From Bacteroidota bacterium (lineage in GTDB: Bacteria; Bacteroidota; Bacteroidia; Cytophagales; Cyclobacteriaceae), in assembly GCA_024280115.1 (NCBI GenBank), contig JAJRQT010000048.1, forward strand, positions 1 through 48,382: a stretch of DNA of 48,382 nucleotides, read 5' to 3'. A model generated the notes under the pieces. That model was not told where the DNA came from. It searched no databases and saw nothing but the letters and a program-made list of their open reading frames with translations. Positions within the stretch are counted from its first letter, which is position 1, and the number at the start of each line of letters is the position of its first letter. This document shows positions 35,232-44,074 of the stretch, in pieces. The translations under genes were made by a program, and so were the position numbers.

Positions 35232-35428
35232 AAAGTTTAGAAAAACAATTGAAAGTAATTGCCAGGGAAACACTCAAAAAATGTGATCCCGGAAGTACAC
35301 CAACTATTTGCAGGATGATTGCCGAAAGTGGCATGGTGAAAGTAGAGGAGCTGGTCATCAACTATGCGGTAAAAAACAATGTGGGCATTCCATCTGCCAT
35401 TGGACTGTTAGAAAGTGAATTAGGATGA
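35228..35428 (+). CDS. small helical protein (66 aa)
   Basis: The gene is joined to both neighbours by ATGA overlaps. The protein is helical (EKQLKVIARETLKKCD, then RMIAESGMVKVEELVINYAV) and has no hydrophobic span. No family is recognised. It may be an accessory subunit of the methyltransferase or of the large helicase. Confidence 0.6.
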   Translation: MKSLEKQLKVIARETLKKCDPGSTPTICRMIAESGMVKVEELVINYAVKNNVGIPSAIGLLESELG

Positions 35429-38400
35429 CACCGGCACAAAGCAGGCTTAGATTAAAAACCATTGAGTATTTGTTAGCTGCGATATCCAGTGGCAAAGGCG
35501 ATAAACTATCTCCAAGGGAATTGCTCAAGCAGGGCTATATTCATTCAAGCCTGGAAGCAGAGGTAAAAAGATTTAAGGAGGAACTATGGGAAAAGTATAA
35601 AACCCAGGGTCAGCCTTTATCCTTCAGAGAGCTTTCGACATGGAATACCTGGTTTGCCATGCATCCCGAAAAAGTAGCCGGTAAAGAAGTAGTTACAACA
35701 TCCTTTCACTTTCCATTGCAGATAAAAGCAACCAAAGAGGATATTATCAGGATGATCCGTTCAGGGATGGCTGAGACGCAAGATATTGCGTCTCCACAGT
35801 CTCCACAGTCTCAACCTGTAAAGCCGCAATATTTTGCGGTTCATCAACAGTATAGCAGTAAAACCACACTAAAAATGAAACTAAAAGCCAAAGCCATCAA
35901 AGCTAAACTAAAACTATCCAGACAAATGAATGGATTAGGTGCATTGTCCGGCACTACAAAAGCCATGATCCATGACAATAGGATTGCTGTTCAATCCGTG
36001 ATCAACAAAAGTCTGCAAGGACTATCAGGTCCCGGCCAGGATCTTCTTTCCTTCGATGACATCATCACGAATTACAACAAAGGCATTTCCGAAGAAGAAA
36101 TACAAGCCTGGGTATGGTATAAGCGCAAGCAGGGAGAACCCATGAAAGGATGGGAAAATTATTTCATTAAAGAAGGGCTGAACGGATTAGGGCTCATAAG
36201 TCCCAAAAGCAGACTGGGTAAAATGGTGAGTAACGAAGTGCTGTTCTATCACGATGGTGAATTGCTGCCCTACCCGATCTATGCCTATGGCAATATGTAT
36301 GACCGGGAATTGCAGTTGAGTAAAGATAGGGATGCCATCATTCAAACCTTCGGGCAACAAACCTATGACAAGCATGCAAAGGTGATAGCGGAAGCCAAAC
36401 CAAAGACCATTTCCGTTATGAATCCCGATGCCAGGGAAAGGCCAAAGATCCTGCTCATATCCAGCTTTGCAAGAAAGTTCACAGTATCCAATCTTCGCGA
36501 GGATACCGGTGTAGAGCTGGCAGAGGAAATGAATTTACCCGATGCATTCGCCTATTGGTTGAAAGATGGAGTTCGTGACAGCGAATTGCTGCACGTATCA
36601 AAATACGAGCTCTGGTATTACTATTACAAAGCTCAAAATGTACCAAGGAACTATTCCAAAGATCAGAAAGATAATATTGCCAAGTACGCACCCCTGGAAG
36701 GAGAACAACTCTTTGCCAGGTTTTTAAATGAAGCCCTGACAACTGATACTCAACAAAAGCTGGATATATCATGGAACAGGCTTTATAACGGATGGTCTAG
36801 TGTACCCTACCATAGGATCCCGATAGGTTTTGAGTGTTCAGCTAAGTTCAAGCAGTTTGACTTTCAGTTCACACCGATCCAAAGAGAAGGCATAGCCTTT
36901 ATGAAAGCCGTTGGTTCCGGTGTGATTGCCTATGATGTAGGTGTAGGAAAAACAGTAACGGCCATCATCACCCTGGCCAATGAGATCTATTCCGGTAAGT
37001 GCAAACGACCGGTAATCGTCGTGCCCAATCCGACCTATCGCAAATGGATCAAAGAGATCTTTGGCTATGAGGACGAAGAAACCGGTGAATTTGTAGCCGG
37101 GGTATTGTCGCACACAGGAGTGAAGCTCAACGACTGGTACAACCTGGGAACCAAGATCCTGAAAGGCATTGACCTGACAAAACCTGTTCCGGAGAAATCA
37201 ATCACCATGCTGACCTATGAAGGATTTACCAGGTTGGGTTATTCCGAAAAGTTGATGAATGACCTGTTTGGGGAATTGTCAAAAGTGCTGGCACAAACAG
37301 ATGATAATGACAAATCGCGGCGGGACCTGGAGAAGAAATACCAAAAGTTCCGCGAGCTGATTGGCACTGGTAACAAAGGTACCGTGGTCGATGTGGATGG
37401 AATGCTGTTTGACTATCTGATCATAGATGAAGCGCACAATTTCAGGAATGTATTCAGCTATGTACCCCAGGATGAAGAAGGGAATAAAAGATTCAACATC
37501 CAGAGCGGTGAAAGTGCCAGGGCACAGAAAGCATTCTTTATCTGCAACTACATCCAGCGTACCTATGGCAGCAATGTCATGCTGCTCACAGCGACACCAT
37601 TTACCAACAACCCAGTAGAGATCTTTTCCATGACCTCCCTGGTAGGGTACAACACCATGAGGCACATGGGGATTGACAACCTCTATACCTTTATGGAGTT
37701 GTTTATCCTTCAAAGCCTGGAATATGTAAACAGCTATGACGGATCCATCAAACAGGCTCATGTAGTGAAGGCCTTTAACAACCGGTTGATCCTTCAAAAG
37801 TTGATCTTTAACCACATCAACTACAAGACAGGAGAGGAAGCCGGAGTAAAACGACCCTGCAAGATCAATTTGCCAAAGACCACATTCACAGATCAGGAAA
37901 CCGGATTGGTCCGAAAGTTACCGGCAGATCAGCAGATCACGACCTACCTGGAAATGAACGAGGCCCAGGAAGAAAACCAGGCAGCAATTAACGCCCTGGC
38001 AAAATCCCATGGCTCATCAGTTTCAGAACGGATGGGCAACATCATGAGGGCATTGTCCGGTAGCCTGGACAATGCCTTATCCCCATACATTTATGACAAA
38101 ACCTTTCCCGAAACCGCTCAGGAGTTTGTCAATGGAAGTCCAAAGATCAAGTATGTATGTGAGTGCATCAGATCCGTAAAAAAACATCACAAAGCAAAGG
38201 GAGCACCGGTATCGGGCCAGGTGATCTATGCCAACCGGGGCAAAGACTGGTTTAAATACATCAAGCAATACCTGGAAGAAGACCTTGGATACAAGACCGG
38301 CATCAAGTACAACAAAGGTAAAGTAGATGAGGTGGAGATCATTGTATCGGGCATCAGCCAGGAAATGAAAGAAAAAATCAAAGATGCTTTCCTGGATGGT

Positions 38401-39588
38401 GTGTGTAAAGTAATTATTGGTACGGCTACCATTAGAGAAGGAATTGATTTGCAGAAATACGGGACCGTCCTCTACAATATGTACCCCGATTGGAACCCGA
38501 CCGATGTCAAGCAGCTGGAAGGCCGGATATGGAGACAGGGCAACAGTTTTGGATATATCCGTTCGGTAATGCCATTGGTACAAAACTCCATGGACGTATT
38601 TGTATTCCAAAAACTCGAAGAAAAAACCTCAAGGCTCAATGACATTTGGTATCGAGCAGACCGGGGCAATGTATTGGATGTGGAAGCGCTCGATCCGGAA
38701 GAAGTAAAGTTTGCCCTGTTTACAGATTTGATGGAATTGGCAAAGATTGTAATTGACAAAGAGGAAAAGGAGATCAACCGGAACATCAACATCCTGGAAG
38801 AAGATCTGAGCGCCATTAAAAAGATCAACTATGCCATCCATAACAGAAAGATATATCGGGAGAAATGCACAACGTATTTACAGGAATGGAAAGAAGGACT
38901 GAAAGAGTTTCCAACACAGATCGAGCGATATGCCCAACGATGGCAGGTTTCACCGGCACAAATGAACGAGTATGAAGATCGAAGCAAAGAGTTAGTAAAA
39001 ACGATTGAGCAATTCCAGGAAGCAGCCAATCAAGACGATAAGGAAATGCTGGCCATAGCCAGATCAGTTCGTGGATCAACCTTTGCAAATAGATTTGTAG
39101 TTCAGCCGCATAGTTATGATTGGGATATGTACAAACAATACATACTCGAAGTAGCCAAATCAGAAAGGACGGTACTACAACAAAAGGGATATACCATCGA
39201 CACCGATTTTGAGGAGATCAAAGCCGGTATCCAAAAAGAGATCGATGCCAAAATAGCACAGTTAGCAGGTATAAAAGATCCTAAAAACTACGAGCGGATC
39301 ATGCAGGAAATCGCCCGGAAGAAAGAGGAAAACAAAGTTGAGGGCCGGATCCCTGAGCTGGCCATGGAAGATTTTGCCAATCTCAATTACCTGCTCGATT
39401 ACAAGTTTGCTGATATAGAGCCGGATGTATGCGAATTGCCACAGCCAGGAGAGACGCAAAATATTGCGACTCAACAGGCAAAGACGCAGGATATTGCGTC
39501 TCGAAAGGTAAAGCCACAAAATGTTGTGGCTCTGCAATTGAAAATCAGGGCCAAGGCAATCAAGATCAAGCTAAAACTGGCAGCATAA
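35425..39588 (+). CDS. large SNF2-like helicase/ATPase of a mobile element (1387 aa)
   Basis: Helicase motifs are complete: Q-like motif FTPIQREG, Walker A DVGVGKTVT near residue 508, DEAH box IIDEAHNF near 667, LLTATPFTNNP, and motif VI QLEGRIWRQG near 1030. Such large proteins, often next to a methyltransferase, are common in plasmids and phages of Bacteroidota and may act in DNA protection, recombination or packaging. Unusual are palindromic DNA elements within the coding sequence near residues 116-140 and 1345-1372, each followed by a repeated basic peptide (LKAKAIKAKLKLS at 152-164, RAKAIKIKLKLAA at the C-terminus). NGLG motifs occur at 169-172 and 253-256. Confidence 0.85.
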   Translation: MTPAQSRLRLKTIEYLLAAISSGKGDKLSPRELLKQGYIHSSLEAEVKRFKEELWEKYKTQGQPLSFRELSTWNTWFAMHPEKVAGKEVVTTSFHFPLQIKATKEDIIRMIRSGMAETQDIASPQSPQSQPVKPQYFAVHQQYSSKTTLKMKLKAKAIKAKLKLSRQMNGLGALSGTTKAMIHDNRIAVQSVINKSLQGLSGPGQDLLSFDDIITNYNKGISEEEIQAWVWYKRKQGEPMKGWENYFIKEGLNGLGLISPKSRLGKMVSNEVLFYHDGELLPYPIYAYGNMYDRELQLSKDRDAIIQTFGQQTYDKHAKVIAEAKPKTISVMNPDARERPKILLISSFARKFTVSNLREDTGVELAEEMNLPDAFAYWLKDGVRDSELLHVSKYELWYYYYKAQNVPRNYSKDQKDNIAKYAPLEGEQLFARFLNEALTTDTQQKLDISWNRLYNGWSSVPYHRIPIGFECSAKFKQFDFQFTPIQREGIAFMKAVGSGVIAYDVGVGKTVTAIITLANEIYSGKCKRPVIVVPNPTYRKWIKEIFGYEDEETGEFVAGVLSHTGVKLNDWYNLGTKILKGIDLTKPVPEKSITMLTYEGFTRLGYSEKLMNDLFGELSKVLAQTDDNDKSRRDLEKKYQKFRELIGTGNKGTVVDVDGMLFDYLIIDEAHNFRNVFSYVPQDEEGNKRFNIQSGESARAQKAFFICNYIQRTYGSNVMLLTATPFTNNPVEIFSMTSLVGYNTMRHMGIDNLYTFMELFILQSLEYVNSYDGSIKQAHVVKAFNNRLILQKLIFNHINYKTGEEAGVKRPCKINLPKTTFTDQETGLVRKLPADQQITTYLEMNEAQEENQAAINALAKSHGSSVSERMGNIMRALSGSLDNALSPYIYDKTFPETAQEFVNGSPKIKYVCECIRSVKKHHKAKGAPVSGQVIYANRGKDWFKYIKQYLEEDLGYKTGIKYNKGKVDEVEIIVSGISQEMKEKIKDAFLDGVCKVIIGTATIREGIDLQKYGTVLYNMYPDWNPTDVKQLEGRIWRQGNSFGYIRSVMPLVQNSMDVFVFQKLEEKTSRLNDIWYRADRGNVLDVEALDPEEVKFALFTDLMELAKIVIDKEEKEINRNINILEEDLSAIKKINYAIHNRKIYREKCTTYLQEWKEGLKEFPTQIERYAQRWQVSPAQMNEYEDRSKELVKTIEQFQEAANQDDKEMLAIARSVRGSTFANRFVVQPHSYDWDMYKQYILEVAKSERTVLQQKGYTIDTDFEEIKAGIQKEIDAKIAQLAGIKDPKNYERIMQEIARKKEENKVEGRIPELAMEDFANLNYLLDYKFADIEPDVCELPQPGETQNIATQQAKTQDIASRKVKPQNVVALQLKIRAKAIKIKLKLAA
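35773..35841. repeat. in-frame palindromic elements, N-terminal cluster
   Basis: GAGACGCA-AGATAT-TGCGTCTC (35773-35794) and AAGCCGCAA ... TTGCGGTT (35821-35841) are short hairpins inside the helicase gene. The first is an example of the GAGACGCAA-type palindromes dispersed in many Bacteroidota genomes. They keep the reading frame and encode ETQDIAS and VKPQYFAV. Confidence 0.75.
39451..39531. repeat. in-frame palindromic elements, C-terminal cluster
   Basis: Three hairpins follow each other: GAGACGCAAAATATTGCGACTC (39451-39472, one mismatch), AGACGCAGGATATTGCGTCT (39482-39501) and AGCCACAAAATGTTGTGGCT (39512-39531). They encode ETQNIAT, KTQDIAS and VKPQNVVAL, clearly related to the peptides at the N-terminal cluster, so one segment has been copied to the other end of the gene. 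Confidence 0.78.
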
Positions 39589-39622
39589 TAATTTTTTATT
39601 CACAATAACAACTTTTTATCAA

Positions 39623-41194
39623 ATGAATGCGATTACCATAAACAACTATCCCAATGTGATTAAAAGCATAGGGTTATCCAAACTCAACCAGGGGCAAAAG
39701 GAAGCCCATGAATTGATAGTCGAAGCGAGCGACAATTTCAAAAACCTATCACAATTGAAGGATCTAATGAGCGATCCCGACATCAAGGAAATGGTGGATA
39801 TGTACTTTAAGCAGTTGGAAAAGTTCAGTCCGGTTACTAAGGAGTCTGAGAAAAAGCCAAAAGCCAAAGTTTCCGTCTCTAAAAAGAGCGGTCCGGCAAA
39901 AAAGAAAACAACGGCGAAGAAAAGTAGCGTTAAAACAAAACGTGCCAAACCTACCGGAAGGCAGGCGAAAAGCTCGAAGCTGAAAGCTCGAAGCGCAAAG
40001 GTAAAAGCCCACAAAAAGAAACCTGTTGTGAGAAAGACTACTGCCAAATCCAAAGCTACTCTTATTAAAAAACAGGAAGCCAAACCGGCCATTCAGATAA
40101 AAAGGTATTCTGTTGAACTGGCTCTGATCAGAAGGATGCTGAATATGGTTGGAAAACAAAAAACGTATCGCTCTATTGAATTGCTTCACATGGCAGTTAA
40201 AAAAGGAATCACTTCCGGTAAGGTGAAAGATCACAAAGGCATCGTATCTAAAATCGCTTCCGGTACTAATACAATCATGACTGCTATGAAAAAGAGTAAG
40301 TTGGATCTGATCACTGTTAACCTCAAAGAGGAGACCAAAAAGTCGATGCAAAAGATTGTGCAAGGGGCTACCGAGCGATTGAGGGTGAGCTATCTTTCTG
40401 GAGTAAACACAAAAACCAAACGCGCTGGAGGTGGCGGCGAAAAAAAGTCCGTAGTTGCAACTGTAAATAAGGTTGCAACGAGGAAAAGAGTCACACCGTC
40501 AAATTCAACGGTTTTTTCCGGTAAAGATGGTTTTGTTCGCGCTGACCAGAGGAAAATTGTAAAGGCTCCCAATACTTTCCGGTTAAAAGGCCCGATTGGT
40601 GATTTTCTGGGAGATCTGCAAGCATACAAGCTGGCCATTACCATCAGTGGCCCCAGGGGATCCGGAAAAACCTATTTCACCATGGATCTTGCCAATGAAT
40701 TTATCAATGCGGGTTATGATGTGGGCTTTTTCTCCATTGAACAAGGCGGCCTGGAAAGCAAAGATACCAGGGCAGCTATTGATTCGGGGATCAGTGCTAA
40801 GAATCAAAAATACCTGGCCGTTACCGGTGAAGTGAAGAATGGCATCGACACAGTGAAATTGTATGCAGACCGCTTTGATGTGGTGATTATCGACTCCTGG
40901 CAGAAACTTGGTTTGCCCAATACAGACTTTGACCGCTTACGCCAGGAACACCCTAAAACCATATGGGTAGTAATTTTCCAGCTTAATGCCGAAGGAGGAA
41001 TGCGAAATGGAGTGGCTGCAGAGTTTGATGCTCCAGTGGTACTGAAAGCCATCAGTAAAGATGCATCCGGCATAGATAACTACATTGTCGCAGAAAAGAA
41101 TCGAGGCAATCAGATCGATCAAAAATACATGATCCAAACCAAGGGTGTGAAGCCAATGTATGAGGCAAATGAGAAAGAGAGGAAAAAGCCTTAG
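39623..41194 (+). CDS. RecA-like ATPase with lysine-rich histone H1-like N-terminal region (523 aa)
   Basis: Residues 75-160 are an Ala/Lys/Ser/Pro-rich, H1-like stretch with no fold, probably binding DNA. Residues 160-260 form a helical domain. The C-terminal 190 residues are a RecA/RadA/DnaB-type P-loop domain: Walker A GPRGSGKT (343-350), Walker B VVIIDSW (420-426), a Gln sensor in VVIFQLNAEGG, and VAAEFDAPVV (464-473). The last peptide is exactly what CRISPR spacer 48 encodes. The gene closes the operon and is followed by a hairpin. A role in replication, recombination or packaging is possible; it lacks the pattern of known packaging ATPases. Confidence 0.8.
   Translation: MNAITINNYPNVIKSIGLSKLNQGQKEAHELIVEASDNFKNLSQLKDLMSDPDIKEMVDMYFKQLEKFSPVTKESEKKPKAKVSVSKKSGPAKKKTTAKKSSVKTKRAKPTGRQAKSSKLKARSAKVKAHKKKPVVRKTTAKSKATLIKKQEAKPAIQIKRYSVELALIRRMLNMVGKQKTYRSIELLHMAVKKGITSGKVKDHKGIVSKIASGTNTIMTAMKKSKLDLITVNLKEETKKSMQKIVQGATERLRVSYLSGVNTKTKRAGGGGEKKSVVATVNKVATRKRVTPSNSTVFSGKDGFVRADQRKIVKAPNTFRLKGPIGDFLGDLQAYKLAITISGPRGSGKTYFTMDLANEFINAGYDVGFFSIEQGGLESKDTRAAIDSGISAKNQKYLAVTGEVKNGIDTVKLYADRFDVVIIDSWQKLGLPNTDFDRLRQEHPKTIWVVIFQLNAEGGMRNGVAAEFDAPVVLKAISKDASGIDNYIVAEKNRGNQIDQKYMIQTKGVKPMYEANEKERKKP
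41012..41041 (+). other. protospacer-like site matching CRISPR spacer 48
   Basis: These 30 bases match the spacer at 9125-9154 at 24 positions. The differences (positions 3, 6, 21, 24, 27 and 30) are all third-codon positions and all synonymous. The four on the right lie in the PAM-proximal seed for Cas9 in the orientation set by the tracrRNA. The 3' flank is CTGAAAGC. The site is therefore a diverged homologue of the original target, not a good target itself. Confidence 0.9.
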
Positions 41195-41209
41195 GCTATG
41201 CCTAAGGCT
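41187..41209 (+). terminator. operon-end hairpin
   Basis: AGCCTTAGGC and GCCTAAGGCT form a perfect 10-bp stem with a 3-base loop that includes the ATPase stop codon, followed by AAGACTATTTT. It marks the end of the 19-kb operon. Confidence 0.7.
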
Positions 41210-41502
41210 AAGACTATTTTGCGCCTAAATATTTGGTTTTATAATTACAATCATTTTCCATGTTCTTTTTCTTGGTTTGAAAGTGCTTCGATAGAAGTTA
41301 GTTTTATTTTTCTTAGTTGCTTAGAATTGAGAAATATCGAACGTTGGGATATTAACACCAATGTGGGAATTAACTATTTCAATTCCATAAATAATCCATT
41401 AGATTAGCAATCTTACTGTGTAAGTACGTACAATTGCACCTAAATTATTGGGAGTAATGCAAAAGAAGATCAAACAATGAATAAAATATATAGAATATTT
41501 TA
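41210..41502. other. AT-rich gap between the virus-like operon and the ABC operon
   Basis: No credible gene is seen. Base composition changes abruptly here from moderate GC to very AT-rich, so one edge of the virus-like element probably lies in this gap. No direct repeat or att-like core shared with the left side is visible. The palindromic GTACGTAC near 41425 is the only small symmetry noted. Confidence 0.4.
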
Positions 41503-42249
41503 ATGAAACTGGTAATAAAACATATAGTAAAATCCTTTGGGGAGAATCAAATCCTCGAAGACATTTCCTTTGAAATTGAACAAGGGAAAGTGTATGTTAT
41601 AGTGGGAACGAATGGAAGTGGTAAAACAACTTTATTCAATATCTTAACAGGCTTTTTAAAACCTGAAAAAGGAAAAGTATTGTTTGATAATGAAAACATT
41701 TTAAACAAAGAAGCATATCTTATAAATACAAAAGGAATTAGTAGAACATTCCAAGATTTGCGTCTGATTGAAGAATTAAGTGTAAAAGAAAATGTAATGC
41801 TTTCATTTAAAAACCAAGAAGGCGAAAAATGGTGGAAAGCATTATTGCCAAAGAACAATTATAAAAGTGAACAGACAGAAAATGTAAGCAGAACAAACGA
41901 AATTTTACAAGAAACATTCATTAATGAAGTTGCAAACCAAAAAGCAGGAGAAATATCTTACGGTCAGCAAAAACTATTAACACTTGCTTGTTGTATTGCA
42001 AATAATGCTGACCTGTTTTTATTGGATGAACCTGTTGCAGGTGTAAATCCAATTTTTAGAGAAAAACTAATTACTGTAATAAATAAACTAAAAGAAAAAG
42101 GAAAAACATTTATAATTATTGAACACAATGCTGATTTTATAAGCGAAATAGCTGATAAAATACTTTTCCTAAATTCAGGAATGATTAAAGAATATGAAAA
42201 CTATTCTGCAATGCGAAATGATGAACAAGTAAAAGACGCATTTGTATGA
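41503..42249 (+). CDS. branched-chain-amino-acid-type ABC transporter ATPase (LivG-like)
   Basis: This 248-aa nucleotide-binding subunit has Walker A GTNGSGKTT (35-43), the ISYGQQKLLTLACC signature typical of LivG proteins, Walker B LFLLDEPVAGVNP and the switch His in IIEHNADF. It powers import through the two permeases encoded at 45.8-47.5 kb. It is the first gene of a seven-gene operon in which all neighbours overlap. The very AT-rich codon use sets it apart from the virus-like operon to its left. Confidence 0.9.
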   Translation: MKLVIKHIVKSFGENQILEDISFEIEQGKVYVIVGTNGSGKTTLFNILTGFLKPEKGKVLFDNENILNKEAYLINTKGISRTFQDLRLIEELSVKENVMLSFKNQEGEKWWKALLPKNNYKSEQTENVSRTNEILQETFINEVANQKAGEISYGQQKLLTLACCIANNADLFLLDEPVAGVNPIFREKLITVINKLKEKGKTFIIIEHNADFISEIADKILFLNSGMIKEYENYSAMRNDEQVKDAFV

Positions 42250-42944
42250 GTATTTTAAGTGTAAAACATATAAATACTGGATATGACAAAAAGCAAGTTC
42301 TTTTTGATATAAACTTTGATATAAAACAAGGCGAATGTGTTTTATTGGTTGGCTCAAATGGCTCAGGGAAAAGTACTTTATTTAAAGCTATTTATAGGTG
42401 TTTGGATTTATTTGGTAAAAATGGAGAAATAATTTTTAATGATGAAGATATAACCAAACTAACAACTCAGCAACTTATTAAAAAGGGTATAGTTTATATT
42501 CCGCAAAAAGATGAATTGTTTGAAGATTTAACTGTTCTTGAAAACTTAGAATTGAGTATTTTACACTTAAACAATAAAAAAGAGACCAATGAAAGAATTA
42601 AAACTGTTTTAGAACAAATATCAGCTCTAAAACTAAAGTTAAAACAAGAAATAAATAGTTTAAGCGGAGGCGAAAGAAAACAATTATCATTAGCTATGGC
42701 ATTGTTAAATAAACCAAAAGTTTTACTTTATGATGAACCACTTGCTGGCTTAAGTAGAGAAAATATAAAATCACTTATAGTCTATTTAAAAGAAATTAAA
42801 GAACAAGGAACTACACTTGTGTTAGTCGAACACAGAATTAAAGAATTATTGCCTCTAACTGACCGAGTAATTGGCTTGAAATTAGGGCAACAAAACGAAC
42901 AAGAATTAAATACGATTGAATCAATTAAAACATTTTTGATATGA
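42246..42944 (+). CDS. branched-chain-amino-acid-type ABC transporter ATPase (LivF-like)
   Basis: This is the second ATPase subunit (232 aa). It has Walker A VGSNGSGKST, signature SLSGGERKQLSLAMAL and Walker B VLLYDEPLAGLS, with the His switch in LVEHRIKELL. The PQKDELFEDLTVLENL segment is typical of LivF. It overlaps the preceding ATPase and the following binding-protein gene by ATGA. LivG/LivF-like pairs form a heterodimer on the LivH/LivM permeases, which are both present here. Confidence 0.9.
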   Translation: MSILSVKHINTGYDKKQVLFDINFDIKQGECVLLVGSNGSGKSTLFKAIYRCLDLFGKNGEIIFNDEDITKLTTQQLIKKGIVYIPQKDELFEDLTVLENLELSILHLNNKKETNERIKTVLEQISALKLKLKQEINSLSGGERKQLSLAMALLNKPKVLLYDEPLAGLSRENIKSLIVYLKEIKEQGTTLVLVEHRIKELLPLTDRVIGLKLGQQNEQELNTIESIKTFLI

Positions 42945-44074
42945 ACAAAAAAGGAATTTATTATGCAATAATAATTGCTGTTATTTTGATAGGTGGTTTT
43001 TATTTTTGGACAAACAATATAGAAGACTCTACAAATCATAAACATATAATTAGAATTGGAGCAGTTTTACCATTAACTGGTAAGCAATTATCCTATCCTG
43101 GGAATAGAATTCTTAATGGAATTAAACTCGCAATATCTGAGGTAGATACTTCTTCTATAAAAGTTTTATTTTTTAGTGAAGACAGCAAAGGTAAAACTAT
43201 AGATGCAATAAATGCAACGCAGAAATTATTAGACTATAACAAAGTTGAATTTATAATTGGAGGTCTTTTAAGCAGTACTACAAGTGCGATGTTGCCAATT
43301 ATTAATAAAAATAAAATCTTGTTGATTTCTCCTACTGCTTCAAGTCCAGATCTTGCAATTCCAAATGATTTCTTTTTTAGAGTTTGGCCATCTGATACAC
43401 AAGATGGTGTATTGAGTTCAAATTATTGCTATAATGAACTTAAATTAAGAAATATGGCAATTGTTTACTGGAACAATGATTACACTATCGGTTTAAAAAA
43501 TTCCTTTAAAGATAATTATGAATATTTAAATGGGAAAATTGTTGTCGAGATGGCTTATGAAGGTTCAACCGCTGATTTTAAACCTATAATATCACAAGTA
43601 AACAAGTATCATTTAGATGGTATTTATTTACCTGGTATCCCAACAAGTAATGCACAGATTGTAAAAATACTAAAAGAACAGAACTCAAAATTAACTATAT
43701 TCTCAAACCTTGCAGCACAAGAAGCTATTTTTAGAAATATAGCTGGTGAAGCAATAAACAATGTATACTTCACTAATTTAAAATTTGATAAAGACTTATT
43801 CACTAATTCTTTATTTTATGTTAGTTATAAGAAGAAATTTAATGAGGAGCCAGATATTCAAAGTTTGAAAGGTTACGAATCAGCTAAAATTATTCTCGAT
43901 GCAATTAGTAACGGATATTATAATCCTAAAAGGTTTCAAGAATATATTAATTCAAAAGAATATTTTTCTTTTTATTCAGATACGATACGTTTTGACATAA
44001 ATGGTGATGCAAAAGTTAAGTATAGTGTTAATAAATATGAATTAGGAAATATCATAACTGTTCTTGAGAAATGA
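42941..44074 (+). CDS. periplasmic substrate-binding protein, LivJ/LivK (type 1) fold
   Basis: This 377-aa protein starts with an uncleaved-looking hydrophobic segment (GIYYAIIIAVILIGGFYFW) without a lipobox Cys, so it is probably membrane-anchored in the periplasm. The fold is that of leucine/isoleucine/valine-binding proteins: RIGAVLPLTGKQLSYPGNR, GGLLSSTTSAMLPI, ILLISPTASSPDLA, FFFRVWPSD. The ligand is likely an amino acid or amide. The methyltransferase gene follows directly with a 4-base overlap, an unusual combination. Confidence 0.88.
   Translation: MNKKGIYYAIIIAVILIGGFYFWTNNIEDSTNHKHIIRIGAVLPLTGKQLSYPGNRILNGIKLAISEVDTSSIKVLFFSEDSKGKTIDAINATQKLLDYNKVEFIIGGLLSSTTSAMLPIINKNKILLISPTASSPDLAIPNDFFFRVWPSDTQDGVLSSNYCYNELKLRNMAIVYWNNDYTIGLKNSFKDNYEYLNGKIVVEMAYEGSTADFKPIISQVNKYHLDGIYLPGIPTSNAQIVKILKEQNSKLTIFSNLAAQEAIFRNIAGEAINNVYFTNLKFDKDLFTNSLFYVSYKKKFNEEPDIQSLKGYESAKIILDAISNGYYNPKRFQEYINSKEYFSFYSDTIRFDINGDAKVKYSVNKYELGNIITVLEK

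Noticed and set aside
41012..41041. self-targeting by spacer 48
   Set aside because: Four of six mismatches lie in the PAM-proximal seed, including the last base, so cleavage of the local copy by Cas9 is unlikely.
41198..41407. 69-aa ORF after the ATPase gene
   Set aside because: It starts inside the terminator hairpin and has low-complexity Phe/Asn/Ser content with no coding character.
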